From the NCBI GenBank assembly GCA_045122835.1, contig JBGVIB010000074.1, positions 1 to 12,171 of the forward strand: a stretch of 12,171 bases of DNA, given 5' to 3'. The notes under the pieces are model-generated. The model ran no database searches and was not told the origin of the DNA. It saw nothing but the letters and a program-made list of their open reading frames with translations. Source of the stretch: JBGVMW01 sp045122835. Lineage in GTDB: Bacteria > Bacillota > Clostridia > Lachnospirales > Lachnospiraceae. Below are positions 1 through 6,939 of this stretch, piece by piece. Position 1 is the first letter of the stretch. Every line of letters starts with the position of its first letter. The position numbers and the translations under genes were made by a program.

Positions 1-51
1 AGGAAATTATTTTAATGGGTAATTAATGCTGAATCTATGAGATTAGATTTC

Positions 52-92
52 TACTAAAAAGCCATTGCAACAATTGTAGTGGCTTTTTAGTA
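52..92. terminator. Bidirectional hairpin terminator
   Basis: The arms 52-63 and 81-92 are exact complements (TACTAAAAAGCC / GGCTTTTTAGTA). The stem extends inward through wobble pairs toward the centre near 70. A-run and T-run flank the GC-bearing core, so it could stop transcripts from either side. It probably ends a gene that lies left of the window. Bases 1-51 contain no recognisable coding sequence. Confidence 0.7.
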
Positions 93-109
93 ATATTATC
101 CATAAATGA

Positions 110-502
110 GGATTAATAAATAGTATTGAAAAAAGAATTACGTTAGTGGCGTATTATGGACAAAAGGAATGGGATGCTCCAAAGGATATGTATGGTATGC
201 TGGACATTCCCGAAGAACTGAAGCAGGAAGCATTGCCTTTTATTCAAAATTATCAGATGAATTATGTGCACATGGGCAAGCTGTTACTGGAAGTGAGGGA
301 ACGTTTCACGTCAGATGTTCGTCTGCTGGTAGAATATTTAGCATGCAAAAATGACTCGGAAAAAATAATAAAGTTAGCACACGAGATGAATCAGACAATC
401 AGCCATCCAAAAAGGATGCCATTCCCCAAAAAACATAAAGAAAAGTGGCATAAAAGTGGCATAAAAGTGGCATTAAGTAGCTTTTCATTAGCTTGTCATT
501 AA
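110..502 (+). pseudogene. Truncated remnant of Rpn-family recombination nuclease/transposase-like protein
   Basis: The frame opens after a TGA at 107-109 and has no ATG; the first usable start is GTG 146. The translated piece ITLVAYYGQKEWDAPKDMYG (from 137), then a segment ending in FIQNYQMNY and a helical stretch, resembles the part that follows the catalytic core in Rpn/PD-(D/E)XK family proteins ('PD-(D/E)XK nuclease family transposase'). The N-terminal half, which would carry the nuclease motif, is absent, and a terminator hairpin and non-coding DNA occupy its place. The family-like sequence fades around codon 75. The tail is then read through three 11-bp tandem repeats, each in a different frame, which is not how real protein repeats behave. 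No ribosome binding site precedes GTG 146. I read this as a dead fragment of a mobile, multicopy family. The family assignment is from memory of its conserved segment, not from a search. Confidence 0.6.
441..473. repeat. Three perfect 11-bp tandem repeats
   Basis: The unit AAAAGTGGCAT occurs three times without interruption at 441-451, 452-462 and 463-473. A period of 11 is not a multiple of three, so each copy is read in a different frame of the overlapping pseudogene. Related CATTA words recur just downstream, and ATGGGGACT is duplicated at 514-522 and 524-532. This suggests slippage or rearrangement at the end of the remnant. Confidence 0.9.
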
Positions 503-561
503 GAATGTAATTCATGGGGACTTATGGGGACTAAAACGTTACGAATTAGATTAAATTTTAC

Positions 562-590
562 TTGACGATACAATAGTATATTGATACTAT
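562..590 (+). promoter_or_regulatory. SigmaA-type promoter of the 152-residue hypothetical gene
   Basis: TTGACG (562-567) and TACTAT (585-590) are separated by 17 bp, which is ideal for a housekeeping promoter. It points to the gene starting at 659. The -10 box lies inside an exact palindrome (572-591), so a bound protein would block RNA polymerase. Confidence 0.65.
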
Positions 591-591
591 T
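572..591. promoter_or_regulatory. Palindromic operator candidate over the -10 box
   Basis: AATAGTAT and ATACTATT are perfect inverted 8-mers separated by ATTG. The size and symmetry fit a dimeric helix-turn-helix repressor site, and the position over spacer and -10 fits repression. No regulator gene is visible in the window, so the binding protein is unknown. Confidence 0.5.
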
Positions 592-658
592 AGATAAAAT
601 AGGTGTTGAAATTTGATCGAAAGCAGATGGATATGTGATCAGACAAGGGGGGAGAATT

Positions 659-1117
659 ATGTTGTATTTAACAGGAATACATGCATTACATGTGCCATGT
701 TCATTAGATACCAATGGAGTTCCCAAGATACCTGAAGTAGACTGGAAAACTGTAAATTTTGTGGAAAGCAGTGAAATGTTTTTTGGTGATTATGGAATTG
801 AATATAATGTTCATATTCCAGAACATAAAGATAAGGTATGTGTGGCCAATCATATTAGAGCATGTCTTGACTTATTAGCAATGGGAAAGTTAGATGAGGC
901 AGAGGGTATGAGTCAGTTTATCGGCAATGCTGAATATGATAAAGAAATCTTTGACAAGGTATATATGATGAAAGTATTGCCACATTGGAAGGAAATTGAA
1001 CATTTTATGGATACCGAATACCGTATTAACTGGATTTATTTCAAAGATCATATGAGACAGTTAGAAAAGGAAGAATGGAAAAGAACTCGTATGACAACCT
1101 TGCTCAAATCGCTATAA
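659..1117 (+). CDS. Hypothetical protein, 152 residues, unrecognised
   Basis: I chose ATG 659 because a strong purine-rich site (GGGGGGAG, about 647-654) ends 4-5 nt before it. A GTG at 635 in the same frame has no such site. The protein is soluble, with no signal peptide or membrane segment. It begins MLYLTGIHALHVPCSLDTNG, has an acidic middle with FGDYGIEYN, a helical stretch CVANHIRACLDLLAMGKLDEAEG (about residues 62-84 in outline), and a charged basic C-terminus. I have a vague recollection of similar small proteins in Lachnospiraceae but cannot name a family or function. It is transcribed alone from a promoter with a palindromic operator. That setting would suit a toxin-antitoxin or phage-type accessory gene whose partner is missing, but this is inference only. 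The low GC and the neighbouring nuclease remnant also suggest acquired DNA. Confidence 0.75.
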   Translation: MLYLTGIHALHVPCSLDTNGVPKIPEVDWKTVNFVESSEMFFGDYGIEYNVHIPEHKDKVCVANHIRACLDLLAMGKLDEAEGMSQFIGNAEYDKEIFDKVYMMKVLPHWKEIEHFMDTEYRINWIYFKDHMRQLEKEEWKRTRMTTLLKSL

Positions 1118-1140
1118 TTTTGTAAATCTTCAGTATATTT

Positions 1141-1249
1141 TAACTCATATGTGTAATTGTAGATGGGTACTTATTATATAAAGTGTAATTTGCGTAATTA
1201 TTTAGGACAGGACTGCGCTGAATAGTTACCAATTTGCACATATGAGATA
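1141..1249. repeat. Long spaced inverted repeat between hypothetical gene and glycosyltransferase
   Basis: CTCATATGTG (1144-1153) and CACATATGAG (1237-1246) are exact complements. Similarity extends outward (TTAA/TTAT flank) and inward with one-base gaps, so the arms are about 19-20 bp imperfect. In addition GTTACCAAT occurs at 1225-1233 and 1265-1273 within longer similar words. The 188-bp gap holds no ORF, clear promoter or T-run terminator. It could be a small degenerate foldback element or an RNA structure upstream of the glycosyltransferase. Confidence 0.5.
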
Positions 1250-1287
1250 ATGGTTGCTAATAGTGTTACCAATAAAGGAAACTTAAC

Positions 1288-1293
1288 GGGAGG
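1288..1293 (+). promoter_or_regulatory. Ribosome binding site shared by two competing start codons
   Basis: GGGAGG is followed 7 nt later by ATG 1301, which opens only an 8-codon ORF ending at TAA 1325-1327. It is followed 12 nt later by ATG 1306, the start of the glycosyltransferase in another frame. The better-spaced ATG is therefore not the start of the main gene. Confidence 0.6.
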
Positions 1294-1305
1294 CTTTGTA
1301 ATGCC

Positions 1306-2487
1306 ATGCAGAATAAACGTATTTTAATCTGTCGCTATCAAAGTATCTGTGAACCGGATATTATAGAAGCATTTCAAAAAAATGGTTATGAAGTAATACA
1401 ATTTAATGAAGAAATTGAAAGTCTGGATTATGATGTTGCATATGTGAAAAATCTATCACAAGCGATTCTTGAAGATGCCTTTGAATTTGTATTCTCTGTC
1501 AATTTTATTCCGATTATTTCAAAATTATGTAATGTATTGAAAATTCCATATGTTTGTTGGCTGGTGGACAGTCCTGTTGTTACTATGTATTCGGAAGCGG
1601 TGAAAGGAGAATACAATCGGATTTTTATCTTCGACAGGGCATTGTATGAACAGTATTATCAGAAAAATCCGGGCAATATTTTTCATTTGCCATTAGCTGT
1701 TAACGTAAATCACTGGGACACGGCCTGTGCGCAGATTACTAATGCAGAACGGGTAAAATACGGAGGGGATATTTCCTTTGTAGGTTCCTTGTATACGGAA
1801 AAATGTCCCTACAACCAGATAAAAAATATGTCACCACATCTTCGCAGGTTTTTAGAAGAACTAATGGATGAGCAGCAAAAGGTATATGGGCAAAATTTTC
1901 TGGCTGAACGTCTGACAGAAGATATCATTACAGAATTTCAGGAATATGTCAGTTGGGAGAGTCTGCCGGAGGACTACGAGATTCAGCCGGCACAATTTAT
2001 TGCAGATGAATACTTAGGCATAAAAATATCAGAGCAGGAAAGAATCCGGATATTAAATGTGCTGGCAGAGAAATTTTCTGTGCATTTTTATACACAAAGC
2101 GACAGTTCCGGGCTTCCTAATATCATTTATCGTGGCAGTGCAGAATCCAGATACCAGATGCCAAAGATTTTCCGTTGCAGCAAAATTAACTTAAATCCAA
2201 CAGCAAAATCCATAAAGACAGGGATATCCCAACGTGTATGGGACATTTTAGGATGTGGTGGCTTTCTCATTTCCAACTACCAGACAGAGTTGTCAGAGCA
2301 TTTCGAACCAGGTCATGATTTGGAAACCTACAGCAGCATGGAAGAACTTGCTGACAAATGTGCATATTACCTTGCTCATGAGGAGCAACGGAAGAAAATA
2401 GCAGGGAACGGATATGAGAAGGTGAAGAAATATCACACCTATGAAATCCGGGTTCGGGAACTATTAGAACGCATAAAAAAAGTATAG
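1306..2487 (+). CDS. Glycosyltransferase, DUF3880/CgeB type, GT-B fold
   Basis: A 393-residue cytosolic protein expected to transfer a sugar from a nucleotide-sugar donor. Donor and acceptor cannot be read from the sequence. The N-terminal half resembles DUF3880: strand KRILICRYQSICEPD at 4-18, WLVDSPV at 85-91, FIFDRALYEQYY at 107-118 and GDISFVGSLYTEK at 154-166. The C-terminal half resembles the glycosyl transferases group 1 domain (PF13524 type), with GISQRVWDILGCGGFLISN at 306-324 followed by an acidic loop and C-terminal helices (to 393). No signal peptide or membrane segment is present. ATG 1306 is the only ATG start in frame; the frame is closed upstream at 1273-1275. No terminator follows. 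Related enzymes often occur near flagellar or surface-glycan genes in Lachnospiraceae, and a FliD-like gene lies 4.4 kb downstream, but a role in flagellin glycosylation is only a guess. Confidence 0.8.
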   Translation: MQNKRILICRYQSICEPDIIEAFQKNGYEVIQFNEEIESLDYDVAYVKNLSQAILEDAFEFVFSVNFIPIISKLCNVLKIPYVCWLVDSPVVTMYSEAVKGEYNRIFIFDRALYEQYYQKNPGNIFHLPLAVNVNHWDTACAQITNAERVKYGGDISFVGSLYTEKCPYNQIKNMSPHLRRFLEELMDEQQKVYGQNFLAERLTEDIITEFQEYVSWESLPEDYEIQPAQFIADEYLGIKISEQERIRILNVLAEKFSVHFYTQSDSSGLPNIIYRGSAESRYQMPKIFRCSKINLNPTAKSIKTGISQRVWDILGCGGFLISNYQTELSEHFEPGHDLETYSSMEELADKCAYYLAHEEQRKKIAGNGYEKVKKYHTYEIRVRELLERIKKV

Positions 2488-2533
2488 TCACAGTGAATTT
2501 TCAAACACGCCTAGAGTGTGGGTGTTAAGAAAA

Positions 2534-2562
2534 TTGACAGAATATACTCTCTCGGTTACAAT
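2534..2562 (+). promoter_or_regulatory. SigmaA promoter of thyX
   Basis: A perfect -35 TTGACA (2534-2539) and TACAAT (2557-2562) with a 17-bp spacer. Transcription would start near 2569, giving an untranslated leader of about 70 nt before ATG 2642. Confidence 0.8.
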
Positions 2563-2641
2563 AAAGTGGATTGTGCAATAGTAAGATAGTGAATTGCATT
2601 TTTAACAATAGAAAATACAGAGTTTCAGAAAGGATTCCATT

Positions 2642-3289
2642 ATGTTAGTTGTAAAACCAGAAGTAGAAGTTATATCCATGAATTCCTATGAAGATATATT
2701 AAAAAAATTAGAAAAAATCGGCCGTGTATGTTACAAAAGCGAAGACAGGATCACAGAAGATTCTGCAGAGACATTTATCCGCAATATTTTAAAGCGTGGG
2801 CACGAGTCAGTGATCGAACATGAAAATGTTACTTTACGCATTACATGTGACCGTGGTGTCACCCATGAAATTGTTCGTCACCGTGTAGCAAGCTATTCTC
2901 AGGAGAGCACCAGATATTGCAATTATTCCAATGAAAAATTTGGAAATCAGATATCAGTGATTGATATTGCAACAGGCTTTTCCTATGACTTAAATACTGA
3001 ACGTGATAAGGAGAAGTACCGCATCTGGAATGAAGCCATGGAATATGCAGAAAAGAAATATTTTGAAATGTTAGAAGCCGGTGCAACACCACAGGAGGCA
3101 CGTTCTATTTTACCAAATTCCCTAAAGACAGAAATTGTAATGACAATGAACCTCAGAGAGTGGAGACATTTTATCCGTCTTCGTTTAGCTGGCGGTGCAC
3201 ATCCCCAGATGCGAGAAGTGACAGCTGTGATTTATGAATTGTTTAAAGAGAAGCTTCCGGTGTTTGTGGAGAACTTAGAAATTAAATAA
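2642..3289 (+). CDS. thyX: Flavin-dependent thymidylate synthase ThyX
   Basis: Makes dTMP from dUMP using methylene-tetrahydrofolate as carbon donor, with FAD and NADPH as reductant, in the cytosol. The active enzyme is a homotetramer. The diagnostic ThyX motif RHRxxxxxxxS is present as RHRVASYSQES at residues 79-89, followed by TRYCNYS. HESVIEH (54-60) and the C-terminal ARSILPNSLKTEIVMTMN (153-170) and EWRHFIRLR (173-181) with AHPQMREV are also typical. At 215 residues it is of normal length and looks intact. The start is supported by GAAAGGA (2628-2634) 7 nt upstream. It has its own promoter and stands alone; the SNF2 gene follows after 130 bp containing a spaced inverted repeat. Whether the genome also has the unrelated ThyA cannot be seen here. 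Confidence 0.96.
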   Translation: MLVVKPEVEVISMNSYEDILKKLEKIGRVCYKSEDRITEDSAETFIRNILKRGHESVIEHENVTLRITCDRGVTHEIVRHRVASYSQESTRYCNYSNEKFGNQISVIDIATGFSYDLNTERDKEKYRIWNEAMEYAEKKYFEMLEAGATPQEARSILPNSLKTEIVMTMNLREWRHFIRLRLAGGAHPQMREVTAVIYELFKEKLPVFVENLEIK

Positions 3290-3297
3290 CTGTGCAA

Positions 3298-3388
3298 GCA
3301 AAAATCCATCACTGCAGGTGAGTTTTTAGTGTACTGGATCATTCATTTTTGGCTTGACTGTGCTGTATATTTAGGAATGGATTTTTGC
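3298..3388. repeat. Spaced 12-bp inverted repeat between thyX and SNF2 gene
   Basis: GCAAAAATCCAT (3298-3309) and ATGGATTTTTGC (3377-3388) are exact complements with 67 bp between them. In RNA they would close a large loop that contains a short stem (TCAC/GTGA). The second arm contains T5 and could act as a weak thyX terminator, but the wide loop makes that uncertain. A TTGACT at 3354-3359 has no good -10 box. Confidence 0.55.
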
Positions 3389-3419
3389 CTGTCATGGTGA
3401 ACGTGAGAGGAACATGAAA

Positions 3420-6400
3420 ATGGCAATCAATGATGAATATATAAAAAGATATGAAAGAACATATGGGGACGCCAGTAAGGCAAAGAGATTATATACAAAT
3501 AATCTGGTGACAGAACTAGAGGTGTCAGCCGGACAATCTTATTGGGGGCATGAGGAGACCACCCAGATTCATGCAGTTGTGTACGATAACCGGAAGCCAT
3601 ACAAAGTAAATGTGACAATAGATGAAGATGATAGATTACTGACATGTAATTGCGATTGTCAGGTGGGAAGTTGGGGGCTTTGCCGTCATGGTGGTGCGGC
3701 ACTGTATCGCTTTAGTTATATGAGAAAGAACGGGGAAATTGTCCGTCCTACTTCAAGAGCGGCACAGCAGCTTATCCGCAATATTTCTTATCATGGTTTG
3801 CAGAATGTAATGACAAGGCGGGATTTAGGAACGATTCGTCTCGTCCCAAGGATCATATTGAAGGAAGATGGCGCAAAAGTAGATTTTAAAATTGGCAGTA
3901 AAAAATTGTATGTCATTAAGGATTTAGTGTCATTTGCTGAGGCTTGTCGCTATAAAAGTACCGTTCGTTATGGAAAAGATTTAGAGATCGTACATGACGA
4001 TGGTATTTTTACAGAGGACAGTCAGCCATTATATGAATTTATCATGAGATATATAGAACAGTTTGAAGCTATGGTGGATACTGGTCATTATTATGGATCG
4101 GAGAAATTAAGAGAGATTACACTTTCGGAGAGTAATACAGACCAGTTGTTTAAATTGCTTTTAGGAAGAACCGTTGACTTGCAGACACCATACGATAAAG
4201 GTCTTTCCTACTCTGTAGAGGAACAGGATTTTAAATTCAGATTTTATTTTCAAAAGGTAGGAAAAGGAGTCCTGGTGCGTCGTGATTCTATGATTATACT
4301 TGTGGGACGGGAACATTTGTATAACATAGACAGAGAGAAGTGGAAGGTTTACCGGAGCAGTAAAGAAATGCGAATGAATTGTATGGGATTGGCAAGTTAT
4401 ATCCCGACAGAACCGGGGAAGGAGATGTATCTGGAGGAAAAGGATGTGTCTGCATTCTGTGGTGCGGTAGTGCCTGTAATGGAAAAGTATGGTGAGATAC
4501 AGGAAAAAAATATCCGCATAGAAGAATATATGCCGGAGGAATGTTTGATTCGCTTTTATTTAGATACACCGGACAAAGAGATGATTACCTGTAAACCTGT
4601 GGCAGTGTATGGGGAAGAACAGTTCAACATGATTAAACAGTTAGACACCATAAAGCATTACCGGGATGTCCGAAAAGAGACGGAAGCCATGATGTGTGTC
4701 AATGCCTATATGGGAGAGCAGACGGACGATGAGGAAGAACAAATATATTTCATGCAGGATGAAGACAGATTGTTTCGGTTAGTGGAGCGTGGTATTGGGG
4801 AGCTTCAGCAATATGGCGAAGTTTATGTATCAGATGCGTTGAAAAAAGTCAAGGTACAACAGTCTAAGAAAATGTCAGTAGGTGTATCCGTAAAAAGTGA
4901 TCTGTTAGAATTAGAGGTGGATACAGGTGATTTACCGTTAGATGAACTGATGGGCTTACTTGGTGCATACAGGAAGCGCAAAAATTACTATCGTTTAAAA
5001 AGTGGTGATTTTATACAGTTAGAGGACAGTAATTTTTCTTTGCTTGCAGATATGGTAGACGTATTGAATTTATCGGCAAAGGAAATGCAGGAAAAGAAAA
5101 TTACGGTTGGCAAATATCGTGCATTCTATTTAGATAAATTGTTCCGTGAAAATGGAGAAAATGTGATTCTCAAGAGAGACAGTTATTTTAAGAATCTCAT
5201 ACGTGACATGAAGACAGTGGAAGACAGTGATTATGAGGTGCCGGAGTCTTTGCGACCTATATTAAGAGAATATCAGAAGACGGGTTACCGATGGCTTCGA
5301 ACATTAGAAACCTTAGGCTTTGGTGGTATTCTTGCGGATGATATGGGTCTTGGAAAAACTCTTCAGGTGATTACTTACCTGCTGTCCATGAAGGAAGAAA
5401 ATAGAACCAGTCTGATTGTTTGTCCGGCTTCTTTGGTGTTTAACTGGGAGCATGAGTTAGAACGTTTTTCCCCGGAACTAAAGACTTTAGTCATAGCAGG
5501 TAATGCCAAGGCACGTAGGGAAGCGTTTTTGCATATGAAGGAATATGATGTGGTAATTACTTCCTATGACTTGCTGAAGCGTGATGTAGATGAATATGAG
5601 GGTATGCATTTTCACACAGAAATTATTGACGAAGCGCAATACATTAAGAATCAGAATACCCAGGTGGCAAAGGCAGTGAAGCTGATTTCTGCTAAAGTGC
5701 GGTTTGCATTAACCGGCACACCGGTGGAGAATCGCCTTAGTGAGTTGTGGAGTATATTTGATTATCTGATGCCGGGACTTTTGTATCAGTATTCAAAATT
5801 CAAAGAGGATTTTGAATCGCCAATTGTAAATAATCAGGATGAGAAAACCATTTTACAATTGCAGCGAATGGTTCGACCTTTTATTTTACGCCGATTAAAG
5901 AAAGATGTACTGAAAGATTTGCCGGATAAATTAGAAGAAGTGGTGTACGCAAAAGCAGAACCGGAGCAGTGGAACTTGTATCAGGCATACACAGCAAGTG
6001 TAAAGAGTATGATTGTTTCCCAGTCAGATGCAGAGGTAAAGACGAATAAACTACAGATTTTAGCTGCTCTCACAAGACTGCGCCAGCTCTGCTGTGATCC
6101 GGGGCTGATATATGAAGATTATCATGCTTCAGCAGCCAAGTTAGAGGTTTGTATGGAGATTGTGGAAAATGCAGTGGTATCAGGACATAAAATTTTGATT
6201 TTTTCCCAATTTACTACGATGCTGGAGCGGATTTCTGATGCACTGAATGGAAAGAAGATTTCTCATTTTACATTGACTGGCTCTACATCAAAGGCAGCCC
6301 GGGCAGATATGGTGGAGCGTTTTCAATCAGACGACACCAAGGTCTTTTTGATTTCGTTGAAAGCTGGTGGAACGGGGCTTAATCTGACAGCTGCTGACAT

Positions 6401-6641
6401 TGTAATTCATTTTGACCCATGGTGGAATATGGCAGCCCAGAATCAGGCAACTGACCGTGTGCACCGTATTGGACAGAAGAATGTGGTGACTGTATATAAA
6501 TTAATCATGAAGAATTCCATTGAAGAGAAGATTCTCAAGCTTCAGGAAAATAAAATGCAGCTTGCGGACCAGATAATTTCCGGTGAAGGTATGTCAAGTG
6601 CGGATATGTCCAAGGAAGAACTGATAGAAATACTTTCCTAA
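3420..6641 (+). CDS. SNF2/Swi2-family DNA-dependent ATPase with SWIM zinc finger
   Basis: A 1073-residue superfamily 2 translocase that would use ATP hydrolysis to move along double-stranded DNA and remodel protein-DNA complexes; the specific target is unknown. Numbering from ATG 3420: a SWIM-type finger at about 76-90 (CxC...CRH), then a long bacterial SNF2-associated region (about 200-600), then the ATPase. Motif I DDMGLGKT is at 640-647, motif II DEAQ at 737-740, motif III LTGTP at 764-768, and the second RecA lobe ends with motif VI QATDRVHRIGQ at 1009-1019. All key motifs look intact. ATG 3414 is in the same frame, but GAGG (3407-3410) is only 3 nt before it and 9 nt before ATG 3420, so I prefer 3420. 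The downstream hairpin at 6721-6752 ends the unit. No nuclease, methylase or other defence gene flanks it, so a housekeeping role in chromosome maintenance or transcription is more likely than a defence role. Confidence 0.93.
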   Translation: MAINDEYIKRYERTYGDASKAKRLYTNNLVTELEVSAGQSYWGHEETTQIHAVVYDNRKPYKVNVTIDEDDRLLTCNCDCQVGSWGLCRHGGAALYRFSYMRKNGEIVRPTSRAAQQLIRNISYHGLQNVMTRRDLGTIRLVPRIILKEDGAKVDFKIGSKKLYVIKDLVSFAEACRYKSTVRYGKDLEIVHDDGIFTEDSQPLYEFIMRYIEQFEAMVDTGHYYGSEKLREITLSESNTDQLFKLLLGRTVDLQTPYDKGLSYSVEEQDFKFRFYFQKVGKGVLVRRDSMIILVGREHLYNIDREKWKVYRSSKEMRMNCMGLASYIPTEPGKEMYLEEKDVSAFCGAVVPVMEKYGEIQEKNIRIEEYMPEECLIRFYLDTPDKEMITCKPVAVYGEEQFNMIKQLDTIKHYRDVRKETEAMMCVNAYMGEQTDDEEEQIYFMQDEDRLFRLVERGIGELQQYGEVYVSDALKKVKVQQSKKMSVGVSVKSDLLELEVDTGDLPLDELMGLLGAYRKRKNYYRLKSGDFIQLEDSNFSLLADMVDVLNLSAKEMQEKKITVGKYRAFYLDKLFRENGENVILKRDSYFKNLIRDMKTVEDSDYEVPESLRPILREYQKTGYRWLRTLETLGFGGILADDMGLGKTLQVITYLLSMKEENRTSLIVCPASLVFNWEHELERFSPELKTLVIAGNAKARREAFLHMKEYDVVITSYDLLKRDVDEYEGMHFHTEIIDEAQYIKNQNTQVAKAVKLISAKVRFALTGTPVENRLSELWSIFDYLMPGLLYQYSKFKEDFESPIVNNQDEKTILQLQRMVRPFILRRLKKDVLKDLPDKLEEVVYAKAEPEQWNLYQAYTASVKSMIVSQSDAEVKTNKLQILAALTRLRQLCCDPGLIYEDYHASAAKLEVCMEIVENAVVSGHKILIFSQFTTMLERISDALNGKKISHFTLTGSTSKAARADMVERFQSDDTKVFLISLKAGGTGLNLTAADIVIHFDPWWNMAAQNQATDRVHRIGQKNVVTVYKLIMKNSIEEKILKLQENKMQLADQIISGEGMSSADMSKEELIEILS

Positions 6642-6720
6642 AAGGTGGTCGTAGAAAATGATTACATTAGCATTGTACCAATATGTAATAGGTTGGACTC
6701 ATTTTCTGATATAAAAAAAT

Positions 6721-6752
6721 AAGTTCAGGTAATTGCAATTACCTGGACTTTT
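6721..6752. terminator. Strong bidirectional terminator after SNF2 gene
   Basis: A 14-bp stem (6721-6734 with 6737-6750) with a single G-U wobble and a minimal loop, followed by TTTTATTATATA and preceded by A7. The symmetry lets it act on both strands, though all genes here point right. Confidence 0.85.
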
Positions 6753-6773
6753 ATTATATAATAAAACTATAAT
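6744..6773 (+). promoter_or_regulatory. Candidate promoter of the FliD-like gene
   Basis: TATAAT (6768-6773) is preceded at 18 bp by TGGACT (6744-6749), a 4/6 match to TTGACA that lies in the falling arm of the terminator. A better -35 (TTGACA 6809-6814) exists downstream but has no acceptable -10. I saw no convincing sigma-28 motility promoter. The leader to the start codon would be about 160 nt and shows no obvious structure. Confidence 0.35.
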
Positions 6774-6939
6774 ATTTCATGAATTTACAATGCTGTCTGG
6801 CAGGGAAGTTGACAGTATTACGAACAAATTACTTATTGCTACACTATAGGCTGATAGCAGTGAATTGCAAATATATGCTGGGAACGGATGATATTGTAGT
6901 TGTCTGCATGTGCCTGTCAAGGAGGAGAGGAGTGGTTAT

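Noticed and set aside
169..354. Second open frame inside the nuclease remnant
   Set aside because: Out-of-frame shadow; the family-like sequence is in the 146 frame.
603..638. 11-codon ORF between promoter and the 152-residue gene
   Set aside because: No ribosome binding site and no recognisable peptide; chance open frame likely.
2504..2526. Possible terminator hairpin (AACAC...GTGTT) after the glycosyltransferase
   Set aside because: Short stem with a mismatch and no T-run; the sequence goes on into A-rich DNA and the thyX promoter.
2642..6641. thyX plus SNF2 as a defence or nucleotide-depletion module
   Set aside because: ThyX looks like an ordinary intact enzyme with its own promoter and the gap to the SNF2 gene is 130 bp; nothing links the two functionally.
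6809..6838. TTGACA as -35 of the FliD-like gene
   Set aside because: No acceptable -10 box at 16-18 bp; best options are CTTATT or TTATTG.
6831..6857. Sigma-28 motility promoter (GCTGATAG resembling GCCGATAA)
   Set aside because: No TAAA-type -35 about 15 bp upstream.
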